A DNA stretch of 41,467 bases from an uncultured Clostridia bacterium (lineage in GTDB: Bacteria; Bacillota; Clostridia; Christensenellales; Aristaeellaceae): the NCBI GenBank assembly GCA_934643825.1, contig CAKUCW010000024.1, forward strand, positions 1 through 41,467, given 5' to 3'. Positions 14,777-22,058 of this stretch are shown piece after piece. The position numbers and the translations under genes are program-made. The notes below the pieces were generated by a model. That model did no database searches, was not told the origin of the DNA, and was given only the letters and a program-made list of their open reading frames with translations. Within the stretch, counting starts at the first letter, position 1, and the number at the start of each line of letters is the position of its first letter.

Positions 14777-15694
14777 ATGAATACACGCCACGCCCAGCTT
14801 GTTCTCGCCGTCGTGCGCGAAGGAAGCTTCACCGCCGCAGCAAAATCGATGTTTATCACCCAGCCGACCCTCTCCCACCAGATTCGTCAGATTGAGGAGC
14901 AGCTCGGTTCGCCCATTTTCATCCGCAGCAAGACCTCCGTCGAGCTTACCCCCGCCGGGCAGGTCTATGTTCAGGCCGCACGCCGCATTTTGCAGATTGA
15001 AACGCAGATGAACGAATCCCTCGGTGCGCTGAACGGCACATACGAAGGCGTGCTCCATCTGGGTCTGCCCGATCAGCGTGCGGATGAACTTCTGCCGCAG
15101 GTACTCGCGGATTTCTATGCCCTGTATCCAAACGTCCGGATCGAAGCCATCACGGCGCCTCATCCCGAACTGGAACGCATGTTGTTGGGCGGAGAGCTGA
15201 ACATGGCGCTGATTTCCGGTGAAGCGGAAAACACGCTTCTGGAATATCAGCTCATCGCCTCGGACGAAGTCGTTCTGCTGGCGAGCAAAAAGACGGGTCT
15301 TGCGCAGCGCATTCCCTCCGGCTCAACCATCAGCCTGCATGAATGCGCCGGAGAACGGTTTGTTTTGCCCACCGGCAATCTGTTCTTCAGCCGCACCTAT
15401 GAAAACCTTCTTGTTCAAGCCGGGCTTGCCCCCGGAATCGTCTGCCGAACGGACGACTCTCAGTGTGCAAAGCGCATCTGCGCCGTCTGTTCTCTGGTGA
15501 TGCTCTGTCCGTTTATCACGCTGCTGAGCGATACGCCCGCCATGCAGCAGCTCGCCCACTACCGTCTGAGCGACACGAGCTATTCCCCGCTGTATATGGC
15601 TCATCCCAAGGATATGCCGCTGACTCCCTATGCGCAGACGCTGTTCACGATGATGAGCAATCGTTTCCGCGCCATGACCGCCTATCGTGCGTGA
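14777..15694 (+). CDS. LysR family transcriptional regulator
   Basis: The 305-residue protein has an N-terminal winged helix-turn-helix (about residues 3-60: FTAAAKSMFITQPTLSHQIRQIE) and a LysR substrate-binding domain. A cysteine cluster is unusual: C223, C230, C235, C238 and C244 within 22 residues, where most LysR proteins have an alanine/glycine-rich loop (for example AAGLGV). Redox or metal response is possible but unproven. AGAGGTG lies upstream of the start. It is divergent from the Xaa-Pro aminopeptidase gene and convergent with the amidohydrolase; the classical target would be a divergent neighbour. The inducer is unknown. Confidence 0.93.
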   Translation: MNTRHAQLVLAVVREGSFTAAAKSMFITQPTLSHQIRQIEEQLGSPIFIRSKTSVELTPAGQVYVQAARRILQIETQMNESLGALNGTYEGVLHLGLPDQRADELLPQVLADFYALYPNVRIEAITAPHPELERMLLGGELNMALISGEAENTLLEYQLIASDEVVLLASKKTGLAQRIPSGSTISLHECAGERFVLPTGNLFFSRTYENLLVQAGLAPGIVCRTDDSQCAKRICAVCSLVMLCPFITLLSDTPAMQQLAHYRLSDTSYSPLYMAHPKDMPLTPYAQTLFTMMSNRFRAMTAYRA

Positions 15695-15775
15695 TAAGCG
15701 GGCTGAGCGCCGAAGTCTGTCACGCGTCAAAATTTTGCTCACGCGGGCGATTTTGCTCAATTTCCTATACGTTTA

Positions 15776-15813
15776 AAAATGCCGACAAACCTGCTCAGGT
15801 TCATCGGCATTTT
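15776..15813. terminator. Bidirectional terminator between LysR and amidohydrolase genes
   Basis: A 10 bp perfect outer stem AAAATGCCGA/TCGGCATTTT encloses an inner ACCT/AGGT hairpin. TTTTGTTATTT follows on the plus strand and TTTTTAAA on the minus strand. Confidence 0.85.
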
Positions 15814-15869
15814 GTTATTTAGCTTATCGAAAACTGCGCAAAATCGCCCGCGTATGCAAAGCGTTCGCC

Positions 15870-17048
15870 TTAAATTCTCTGCTGAATGCCCGAAAGCACT
15901 TCTTCGCCATTCACAAAGACAGCCTTCGTCCTGCACTGGATATCCTTCAGCGGATTTCCGTCAAAGATGGCGATATCAGCATCCTTGCCGGCTTCCAGCG
16001 AACCGACGCGGTCGCTGATGCCGATGACATGCGCCGGGTTGATGGTAATCGCACGCCATGCGGATTCTTCCTTCATGCCCGCCTTGACTGCCAAGCCCGC
16101 GCACAGCGGCAGATAATACAGCGGAATGACCGGCGCATCCGTGATGATGCAGACCTCCAGCCCAGCCTTATCCAGGATGCCCGCCGTCGCGAAGCTCTTC
16201 TCTTTCAGCTCCTGCTTGGACTTTGAGCCGAGCGACGGTCCGACCAGCACGGGTTTGCCCGCCTTGACCAGCTGATCGACGATCAGATGACCTTCCGTCA
16301 CGTGATCCAGCGTGATATCCAGATCAAACTCCTTGGCAATGCGAATCGCGGTCAGGATATCATCCGCACGATGCGCATGCGCCTTGAGCGGAATCTCCTT
16401 GCGGATGACCGGAAGAAGGGCTTCCAGCTGCATATCGAACGGGCGCTTCTTGCTCGGATCTTTCTCCGCTTCTTCGATCTCCTCGGCGTAGCGCTTCGCC
16501 TTAAACAGCTGCTCACGCAGAAGCGCGGCGACTGCCATGCGCGTAACCGGCTCCTTCTTGCCATTCTGACCATAGCAGCCCTTCGGGTTTTCGCCGAAAG
16601 CGATCTTCATCGCGACCGGGTACTTGACGATCATGTCGTCCACGCAATCGCCGTAGAGCTTCATCGCGACAAAGCTGCCGCCCAGCACGTTCGCCGAGCC
16701 GGGGCCCGTGATCGCGGTCGTTACGCCGCCGCCCAGCGCATTGTCAAAGGCTTCGTCACGCGGATTGATGCCGTCAATGGCACGCATCTCCGGCGTCACA
16801 GGGCTTGAATACTCGTTCGTATCGTTGCCCTCCCAACGGCTTGCCTCTTCGTCTACGCCGATATGGCAGTGCGCATCAATGAAGCCCGGCGTAACCATGC
16901 AGCCGGTCGCGTCATAAACCTGCGTGCCCTCCGGAACATCGAGGTTCTGCCCGACGGCGACGATCTTTCCGCCGTCAATCAGCACCTGTCCGTTTTCGAT
17001 ATCGCCTCCGGTGATCGTCTTGACCAAACCGCCCTGAATCAGAATCAT
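15870..17048 (-). CDS. Amidohydrolase family protein (metal-dependent)
   Basis: A 392-residue TIM-barrel hydrolase of the imidazolonepropionase/dihydroorotase-like superfamily. The metal-binding HxH is H60/H62 in GFIDAHCHIG; further likely ligands are the histidines in KAHAHRADDI and TLDHVTEGH and the aspartate in CIITDAPV. The C-terminal SLEAGKDADIAIFDGNP is the typical small beta-domain end. No signal peptide. AAGGAG lies upstream of the start. It follows the flavodiiron gene on the same strand with a 131 bp gap. The substrate cannot be told; related clostridial proteins are annotated only as amidohydrolases. Confidence 0.9.
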   Translation of the reverse strand: MILIQGGLVKTITGGDIENGQVLIDGGKIVAVGQNLDVPEGTQVYDATGCMVTPGFIDAHCHIGVDEEASRWEGNDTNEYSSPVTPEMRAIDGINPRDEAFDNALGGGVTTAITGPGSANVLGGSFVAMKLYGDCVDDMIVKYPVAMKIAFGENPKGCYGQNGKKEPVTRMAVAALLREQLFKAKRYAEEIEEAEKDPSKKRPFDMQLEALLPVIRKEIPLKAHAHRADDILTAIRIAKEFDLDITLDHVTEGHLIVDQLVKAGKPVLVGPSLGSKSKQELKEKSFATAGILDKAGLEVCIITDAPVIPLYYLPLCAGLAVKAGMKEESAWRAITINPAHVIGISDRVGSLEAGKDADIAIFDGNPLKDIQCRTKAVFVNGEEVLSGIQQRI

Positions 17049-17179
17049 GGGGTGTCATCTCCTTTTGTTTATGCCGAAGCGCATCTCTGCCGCTTTCGGA
17101 AAATCATGGTATAAATGTTTTCAATTCGTCAACACCCGCCGACATTCCTGCTGCATCTATTCTTTTCACGTCCAGTTGA

Positions 17180-18346
17180 TCATGCGTGAATTTCTTTCGC
17201 CATCCGCTCGATTTCCGTGCGGTTCTTTTCACTCATAGCGGAACGAATTGTCACCTGTGTGTCCAGAATCGTCATATTCTTCATGCCTTCCATCGCCGTG
17301 CGCATATGCTTGGCTGCCATCGGCGCCCACGTTCCGTTTTCCATAAGCGCAACCGTGCGCCCCTGCAAGCCCTTGATCTTCAAAATGGAAAGGAACGCTT
17401 CCATCGCCGGCGCATACGCCCCGTCATAGGTATTCGCGCAAAGCACCATCCGGTCAAAGCGGAATGTGGCGCTGACCGCATAGCTCTTGTGAATGCGGTT
17501 CAGGTCAATCAGTTCGACCTTTTCGCCCAGCTCTTCAAGGCATTTCGCCATATACTTCGCCGCTTCAGCCGTGTGCCCATGGAAGCTGGCAAACGCAACC
17601 AGCACGCCTTTCTCTTCCGGCTTCCACGCCGCCCAATGTCTGTACAGTTCCAGCGCACGGGCAAGCGCATCGCCGCTGAGCTGCGGCCCGTGCAGCGGGC
17701 ATACGGATGCGATTTCAAGTGCCGCCGCCTTTTTGAGAAGTCCCTGCACCTGTACGCCGTATTTGCCGACGATATTGGCGTAATAGCGGCGTGCTTCATC
17801 CGCCCAGTCCGGCGTATACGTCAAGCCGCCGAAGTTGCCGAATCCGTCCGCGGAGAACAGCACCCTTTCCTTCTCCTCGTATTCAACCATGACCTCGGGC
17901 CAATGCACCATCGGCGCCATCACAAAATGCAGCGCATGTTCGCCCAGTTCCAGGGTGTCGCCCTCGGCAACGACCTTGCGCGGCAGAGAAATCGGCTCTT
18001 CCTCCGTAAACTGATCTAGGAAAGCGAACGCTTTCGCATTGCTGACCAGCGTCAATTCCGGATGGCGACGGCAAAGTGCGCCAATCGTCCCCGAATGATC
18101 CGGCTCCAAATGGGAGATCACCAGATAGTCAAGCTTCCTTCCCGCGAGCTTTTCATCAAGCCCGTCAAGCCATTCATCCTGCTTCCTGGCATCAACCGTA
18201 TCCAGCAGGCACAGCTTTTCATCCTCAATCAGGTAGCTGTTGTAACTGATGCCGTTCGGCACGGGATACTGCCCCTCAAACCAATCGAGTTCCCGATCCA
18301 TCATGCTCAGCCTGAAAATACCTTCCGCCATTTTATCTGTAAACAT
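17180..18346 (-). CDS. Flavodiiron protein, FprA/A-type flavoprotein (O2/NO reductase)
   Basis: The 388-residue protein reduces oxygen to water or nitric oxide to N2O, protecting anaerobes. The metallo-beta-lactamase domain holds the diiron ligands H79, E81, D83 (SHLEPDHSG), H148 (VHWPEVM), D167 (SADGFGNFG) and H219 (CPLHGPQL). The flavodoxin domain starts at about 247 with the FMN loop SFHGHT (254-259), a variant of the usual S-x-x-G-N-T. All diiron ligands are present, so an active enzyme is expected. Length is standard for class A; no rubredoxin domain is fused. AGAGAGGA lies upstream of the start. Electrons could come from ferredoxin or rubredoxin. Confidence 0.95.
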   Translation of the reverse strand: MFTDKMAEGIFRLSMMDRELDWFEGQYPVPNGISYNSYLIEDEKLCLLDTVDARKQDEWLDGLDEKLAGRKLDYLVISHLEPDHSGTIGALCRRHPELTLVSNAKAFAFLDQFTEEEPISLPRKVVAEGDTLELGEHALHFVMAPMVHWPEVMVEYEEKERVLFSADGFGNFGGLTYTPDWADEARRYYANIVGKYGVQVQGLLKKAAALEIASVCPLHGPQLSGDALARALELYRHWAAWKPEEKGVLVAFASFHGHTAEAAKYMAKCLEELGEKVELIDLNRIHKSYAVSATFRFDRMVLCANTYDGAYAPAMEAFLSILKIKGLQGRTVALMENGTWAPMAAKHMRTAMEGMKNMTILDTQVTIRSAMSEKNRTEIERMAKEIHA

Positions 18347-18525
18347 TGTCTGATTCCTCTCTTTCTGCTGCTTGACTTTCGCAAAAAGGTTATTTTTTCA
18401 CGAAACCGATGTATATATACGCGATTTTGCCATTTTTTCCTGCTGACCGGGCGTTAAAACTCCTTTATAAACACGCGTTAACAATGGTCTGATGTTCTTT
18501 TATGGCTTCTTGACGGTGTGCATTC

Positions 18526-18554
18526 TTGACGCAGAATGCCCCATGAAGGATAAT
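18526..18554 (+). promoter_or_regulatory. Promoter of the SdpI-like gene
   Basis: Plus-strand -35 TTGACG (18526-18531), 17 bp spacer and -10 GATAAT (18549-18554), about 60 bp before the start codon. Another TTGACG about 16 bp upstream has no matching -10. Confidence 0.55.
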
Positions 18555-18615
18555 GTATCCATCAGTTTTGCACCGATGTTGTGCGTTAATGTCCATGTAA
18601 AGGAGAATGATTCAC

Positions 18616-18990
18616 ATGTTTGCTACTTGGATTCTTTGCATTTTCTTCGTTCTGATCGCGCCTTACCTGCTGGTGGAAGCCGCTGTTCTGCGTACGCGCA
18701 AATGTGCGCAGCTGGGTGCGCCGCGAGGCTATCGCTCCGAGCTGGCGCGTTCTTCCCAAACGGCTTGGGATTATGCGCAGAAGCTTTGCAGCATGCGTTA
18801 TATGCTCGGCGGCATCGTGATGGCGATTGCTGCGCTGGCGATTCTCTTCGCCCTGCCCATCGAAACCATCGCCAGCCTGTATCTCTTTACGCTGGTCGTC
18901 GTTCTGTTTGAAGTTGTCACGGTTCTCTGCCTGATGGCTTCGGTTGAAAGCAGCCTGCGGAAGCATCTTTCCGCCAGACAAGTTGCCTGA
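18616..18990 (+). CDS. Small membrane protein, SdpI-like C-terminal family
   Basis: A 124-residue protein with three predicted membrane helices: about residues 3-25, 65-82 and 86-108. The segment SSQTAWDYAQKLCSMRYMLGG resembles the SdpI/YfhL C-terminal block (basic loop, aromatic, AQK, then a glycine-containing helix). SdpI in Bacillus is an immunity and signal protein for the SdpC toxin, but these short relatives often stand alone with unknown function. The start at 18616 is preferred over an in-frame ATG at 18607 because the AAAGGAG site lies only about one base from the latter and ten from the former. It is a single-gene unit. Assignment to the SdpI family is moderate. Confidence 0.75.
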   Translation: MFATWILCIFFVLIAPYLLVEAAVLRTRKCAQLGAPRGYRSELARSSQTAWDYAQKLCSMRYMLGGIVMAIAALAILFALPIETIASLYLFTLVVVLFEVVTVLCLMASVESSLRKHLSARQVA

Positions 18991-19011
18991 TTATTTCTAT
19001 CTCCTTTCTCC

Positions 19012-19060
19012 AAACAACAACAGGGTGTTTCCTTTGATCGGAAGCACCCTGTTGTTGTTT
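19012..19060. terminator. Strong bidirectional terminator, SdpI-like gene and dusB
   Basis: A 16 bp perfect stem AAACAACAACAGGGTG/CACCCTGTTGTTGTTT with an additional inner TCC/GGA. It lies between convergent genes and starts in the dusB stop codon on the minus strand. It closes the long housekeeping operon. Confidence 0.9.
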
Positions 19061-20036
19061 AGTTCACACGCCCCTCCAGCATGAACGCTGCGAGGGTTTT
19101 TTCCAATTCTTCCATATCGGTAATCGCATTGACCCTGACCCGAAGCCGCGCCGCATCGCGCATGCCCCGGACATAGCAGACAATGTGCCGCCGCATCTCA
19201 CGCACGGCAACGGCTTCGCCCTTGAGCTTGGCAAGCATATGCAGATGACGCGCCCATACGGCAAGCTTTTCTTGGTTATCCGGCTCGCTGATCGGCTTTC
19301 CCTGCATCGCATCGCGAATCTGCGCAAAGATCCACGGGTTCCCCTGCGCCGCACGCCCGACCGCAACGCCGTCGCAGCCCGTTTCTTCCCGCATGCGAAG
19401 CGCGTCCTGCCAACTGAGGATATCGCCATTGCCGACAACGGGAATGCTCACCCGCTGCTTGAGCCGGGCAATCGCGCTCCAATCCGCATGTCCTTCATAA
19501 AACTGGCTGCGCGTCCGGGCATGCAGGGTGATCATCTGCGCACCGCTCTCCTGCGCAAGCTGACCGAGCAGCAGATATGCCTCGCTGCCCGCTTCAAAGC
19601 CCAGCCTCATCTTGACCGTTACCGGCACATGAGATGCCTTTGCGACGGCTGCAATCAGCTCCGCCGCACGGACAGGCTCTTTCATCAGCGCACTGCCTTC
19701 CCCGTTTCCGACGATTTTCGGCACGGGGCATCCCATATTGATATCCAGCAGCGCATAGCGTCCGTCCGCGGTCAGCTCCTCTGCCGCACGCGCCATAACA
19801 TCCGGCTCATGCCCGAAGAGTTGGAGAGCAACCGCACCCTTTTCGGATTCATCGACGCTGAGCAGTTCCTGCGCCGCCCGGTTTCCCTTGGGTGAAAGCA
19901 GATAGCCCTTTGCGCTCACCATTTCGCTGACCGCCATCGGACAGCCCATTTCATGGCAGATGACGCGAAACGGCATATCCGTTACGCCTGCCATCGGCGC
20001 CAGCATCGCGCCCTGTTGCAAAAAATCGAAATCCAT
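19059..20036 (-). CDS. dusB: tRNA-dihydrouridine synthase (DusB type)
   Basis: FMN enzyme that reduces uridines in the tRNA D-loop. The 325-residue protein has the FMN TIM barrel with LAPMAGVTDMPFR at the start, DINMGCPVPKI with the catalytic cysteine, VKMRLGF and the HARTRSQFYEG motif. GNGDILS and DGVAVGRAAQGNPW complete the family pattern. The chosen ATG at 20036 follows AGAGG by four bases, a short spacing; a TTG-started extension lacks support. It is the last gene of the trmH-plsX-acpP-rnc-smc-ftsY unit. Confidence 0.96.
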   Translation of the reverse strand: MDFDFLQQGAMLAPMAGVTDMPFRVICHEMGCPMAVSEMVSAKGYLLSPKGNRAAQELLSVDESEKGAVALQLFGHEPDVMARAAEELTADGRYALLDINMGCPVPKIVGNGEGSALMKEPVRAAELIAAVAKASHVPVTVKMRLGFEAGSEAYLLLGQLAQESGAQMITLHARTRSQFYEGHADWSAIARLKQRVSIPVVGNGDILSWQDALRMREETGCDGVAVGRAAQGNPWIFAQIRDAMQGKPISEPDNQEKLAVWARHLHMLAKLKGEAVAVREMRRHIVCYVRGMRDAARLRVRVNAITDMEELEKTLAAFMLEGRVN

Positions 20037-20086
20037 ATTTCCTCTGCGGGGAACGGTCAAAGCTTTGCCCTAAACCTCGCGTTCCC

Positions 20087-20617
20087 TTACTTTGCGATAG
20101 CCTGTAAGTTGGAGATGAGCCATTTTCCCGCCGTGCGCACAAGCGTTACGCGGTAGCGCGTCGTCGTCCATTCCGGCGGAGAAAGCCGCGCCTCGCCGCC
20201 TTCGGCAAGCGCCGCTTCGCGCTTGGAAGAGCGGATCGTTCCGTCAATCGCGGGAATGCTCTCAACAACCTCTGCCCGCGCAACGTTCTCCCACGGCCAC
20301 GACCAGACGGAAATCATCTTCACGCGATGGTCATAGCCGCGTATCTCGTAATCCTTATACGGCGACGTATCACTCAGACCCACCTGCAAAACCGGATCCT
20401 GTGCCAGGAACTCAGCCTTAAAGTAGCTGGTCAGCTCGCTCTCGCTTCCGCCCATCAGCACAACGCCCGCACGCGCATCCAAGCCGTCGTCAATCAGGAC
20501 CCAGATATTCGCCGTGTTCATCGCCAGATAAAACGAGATGACCAGCAGCGCACAGATGACCGTGATGCGCAGCATCCGCGATGCGATAAAGTCAAGCAGT
20601 CGTTTGAGTATCCGCAT
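20087..20617 (-). CDS. Membrane-anchored hypothetical protein between ftsY and dusB
   Basis: A 176-residue protein not recognised as a named family. A basic N-terminus precedes one membrane helix (about residues 15-36, TVICALLVISFYLAMNTANI). The rest is a soluble extracytoplasmic domain with a mixed alpha/beta look. The C-terminal half (TRYRVTLVRTAGKWLISNLQAIAK) resembles the end of NTF2-like or DUF4440-type domains, where a hydrophobic strand with W is common, but this is only an impression. GGAGG lies upstream of the start and the gene is 27 bp after ftsY, so it belongs to the operon. Its position next to ftsY may hint at an envelope role. Confidence 0.8.
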   Translation of the reverse strand: MRILKRLLDFIASRMLRITVICALLVISFYLAMNTANIWVLIDDGLDARAGVVLMGGSESELTSYFKAEFLAQDPVLQVGLSDTSPYKDYEIRGYDHRVKMISVWSWPWENVARAEVVESIPAIDGTIRSSKREAALAEGGEARLSPPEWTTTRYRVTLVRTAGKWLISNLQAIAK

Positions 20618-20643
20618 GGCGGAACCTCCTTACCCTGTTTCGA

Positions 20644-21969
20644 TCAGAAAATGGCGTCCACAAACGCGTTGGCATCAAACGCCTGCAAATCCTCGATGCC
20701 TTCGCCCACGCCGATGTAAAGCACCGGCAGCTTCAGCTCGTCCATAATCGCCACGGCGATACCGCCCTTGGCGGTTCCGTCCAGCTTGGTCAGCACGATG
20801 CCGGTCACGTCCGTCACCTCGGAGAATTCCTTCGCCTGCTGCAAGCCATTCTGTCCGGTCGTCGCGTCGATGACCAGCAGCGTGCGCACCTCAGCCTCCT
20901 CATATTCGCGGGTGATGACGCGGAAGATCTTGTTCAGCTCGTCCATCAGGTTTTTCTTGTTGTGCAGACGTCCGGCGGTATCGACGATGAGCAGATCCGC
21001 CTCGGCAGCCCGCGCCTTCTTGATGCCGTCAAACACCACCGCGGCAGGATCCGCGCCTTCCGCATGGCGGACGATCGGCACCTGCGCACGTTCGGACCAA
21101 ATCTGAAGCTGATCAGCCGCCGCCGCACGGAACGTATCCGCCGCCGCGAGAACGACGCTGTGACGCGCATCCTTGAAGCGCATCGCCAGCTTGCCGATGG
21201 TCGTCGTCTTGCCCACGCCGTTGACGCCGACAACCAGCATCACCATCGGCCACTTGAGCGGCTTGCGCGGCATCGTCATGATGCCCTTGAGGATGTCCTT
21301 GAGAATCTCACGCGCCTTCCTGGCATCGGTGATTTTCTGTTCCTCAACGCGCTTTTTCAGCTCCTGAATGACCTTATCGCTGGTACGGACGCCCATATCG
21401 CTCATGATCAGGATATCCACAAGGTCTTCATAAAAATCGTCGTCGATTTCTTCCGTCGCCTCGATCAGCTCATCCACGCGTCCGGAGAAATTGCCACGCG
21501 TCTTGGAAAGACCTTCCCACAGGCGGGAGAACAGACCCTTCTTCTTTTCCTCCTGAGGAACAGGCTCTTCCTTCTTTTCCTCGACCTTTTCTTCAGCCTT
21601 TTCCGCAGCAATCGGCTTTTCCTCGATGGTCGGCTCGATTTCAGCCACAGGTTCGGCTTGAGCGGCAGGCACTTCTTCCGCAACCGCTTCTTCCGCAACC
21701 GCTTCTTCCGCAACCGCTTCTTCCGCAACCGCTTCTTCCGCAACCGCTTCTTCGGCAATCGGCTGTTCCTGCGCGGTCGTCTGCGCCGTCAGGTTTTCTT
21801 CTTCAACCGGAGCAGGCTGCTCGACGGGCTGCTTCACTTCAACCGGCTTAACCTCTTCGGTTTTGATTTCTTCCTGCTCCTTGACCTTCTTCTTTCCGAA
21901 GCCGAAGAAACCGCCTTTCTCCGTCTTTTCTTCCTGATCCTTTTTCTTTCCAAATCCGAAAAATCCCAT
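20644..21969 (-). CDS. ftsY: Signal recognition particle receptor FtsY
   Basis: SRP-receptor GTPase that brings ribosomes making membrane proteins to the translocon. The 441-residue protein has a charged, acidic N-terminal A domain (about 1-155) with two GGFFGFGKKK-like blocks and a run of VAEEA repeats, then the NG domain. GTPase motifs are GVNGVGKTTTIGKL (G1), DTFRAAAADQL, DTAGRLHNKKN (G3), TKLDGTAKGG (G4) and GVGEGIEDL. The start at 21969 (MGFFGFGKKK) has AGGAGC upstream; a longer GTG-started frame overlaps the smc end and has no support. The acidic A domain varies in length across bacteria. Confidence 0.97.
   Translation of the reverse strand: MGFFGFGKKKDQEEKTEKGGFFGFGKKKVKEQEEIKTEEVKPVEVKQPVEQPAPVEEENLTAQTTAQEQPIAEEAVAEEAVAEEAVAEEAVAEEAVAEEVPAAQAEPVAEIEPTIEEKPIAAEKAEEKVEEKKEEPVPQEEKKKGLFSRLWEGLSKTRGNFSGRVDELIEATEEIDDDFYEDLVDILIMSDMGVRTSDKVIQELKKRVEEQKITDARKAREILKDILKGIMTMPRKPLKWPMVMLVVGVNGVGKTTTIGKLAMRFKDARHSVVLAAADTFRAAAADQLQIWSERAQVPIVRHAEGADPAAVVFDGIKKARAAEADLLIVDTAGRLHNKKNLMDELNKIFRVITREYEEAEVRTLLVIDATTGQNGLQQAKEFSEVTDVTGIVLTKLDGTAKGGIAVAIMDELKLPVLYIGVGEGIEDLQAFDANAFVDAIF
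21672..21761 (-). repeat. 15 bp tandem repeat inside ftsY
   Basis: Five exact copies of the 15 bp unit CTTCTTCCGCAACCG (21672-21746), and a sixth changed copy (21747-21761), keep the frame and encode VAEEA repeats in the acidic A domain. Copy number could vary between strains without a frameshift. Confidence 0.95.
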
Positions 21970-22058
21970 ATTCTGCTCCTTATTTACTCCGTTCTCTTCT
22001 TTCTCGCAAGGCAGACCGGAACATCGGCTGCCGCCAAAGCCCGCGGTCTGCGCCCGTA

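Noticed and set aside
14573..15163. Minus-strand open frame of 196 codons over the LysR gene start
   Set aside because: Antisense of the LysR helix-turn-helix region, no ribosome binding site.
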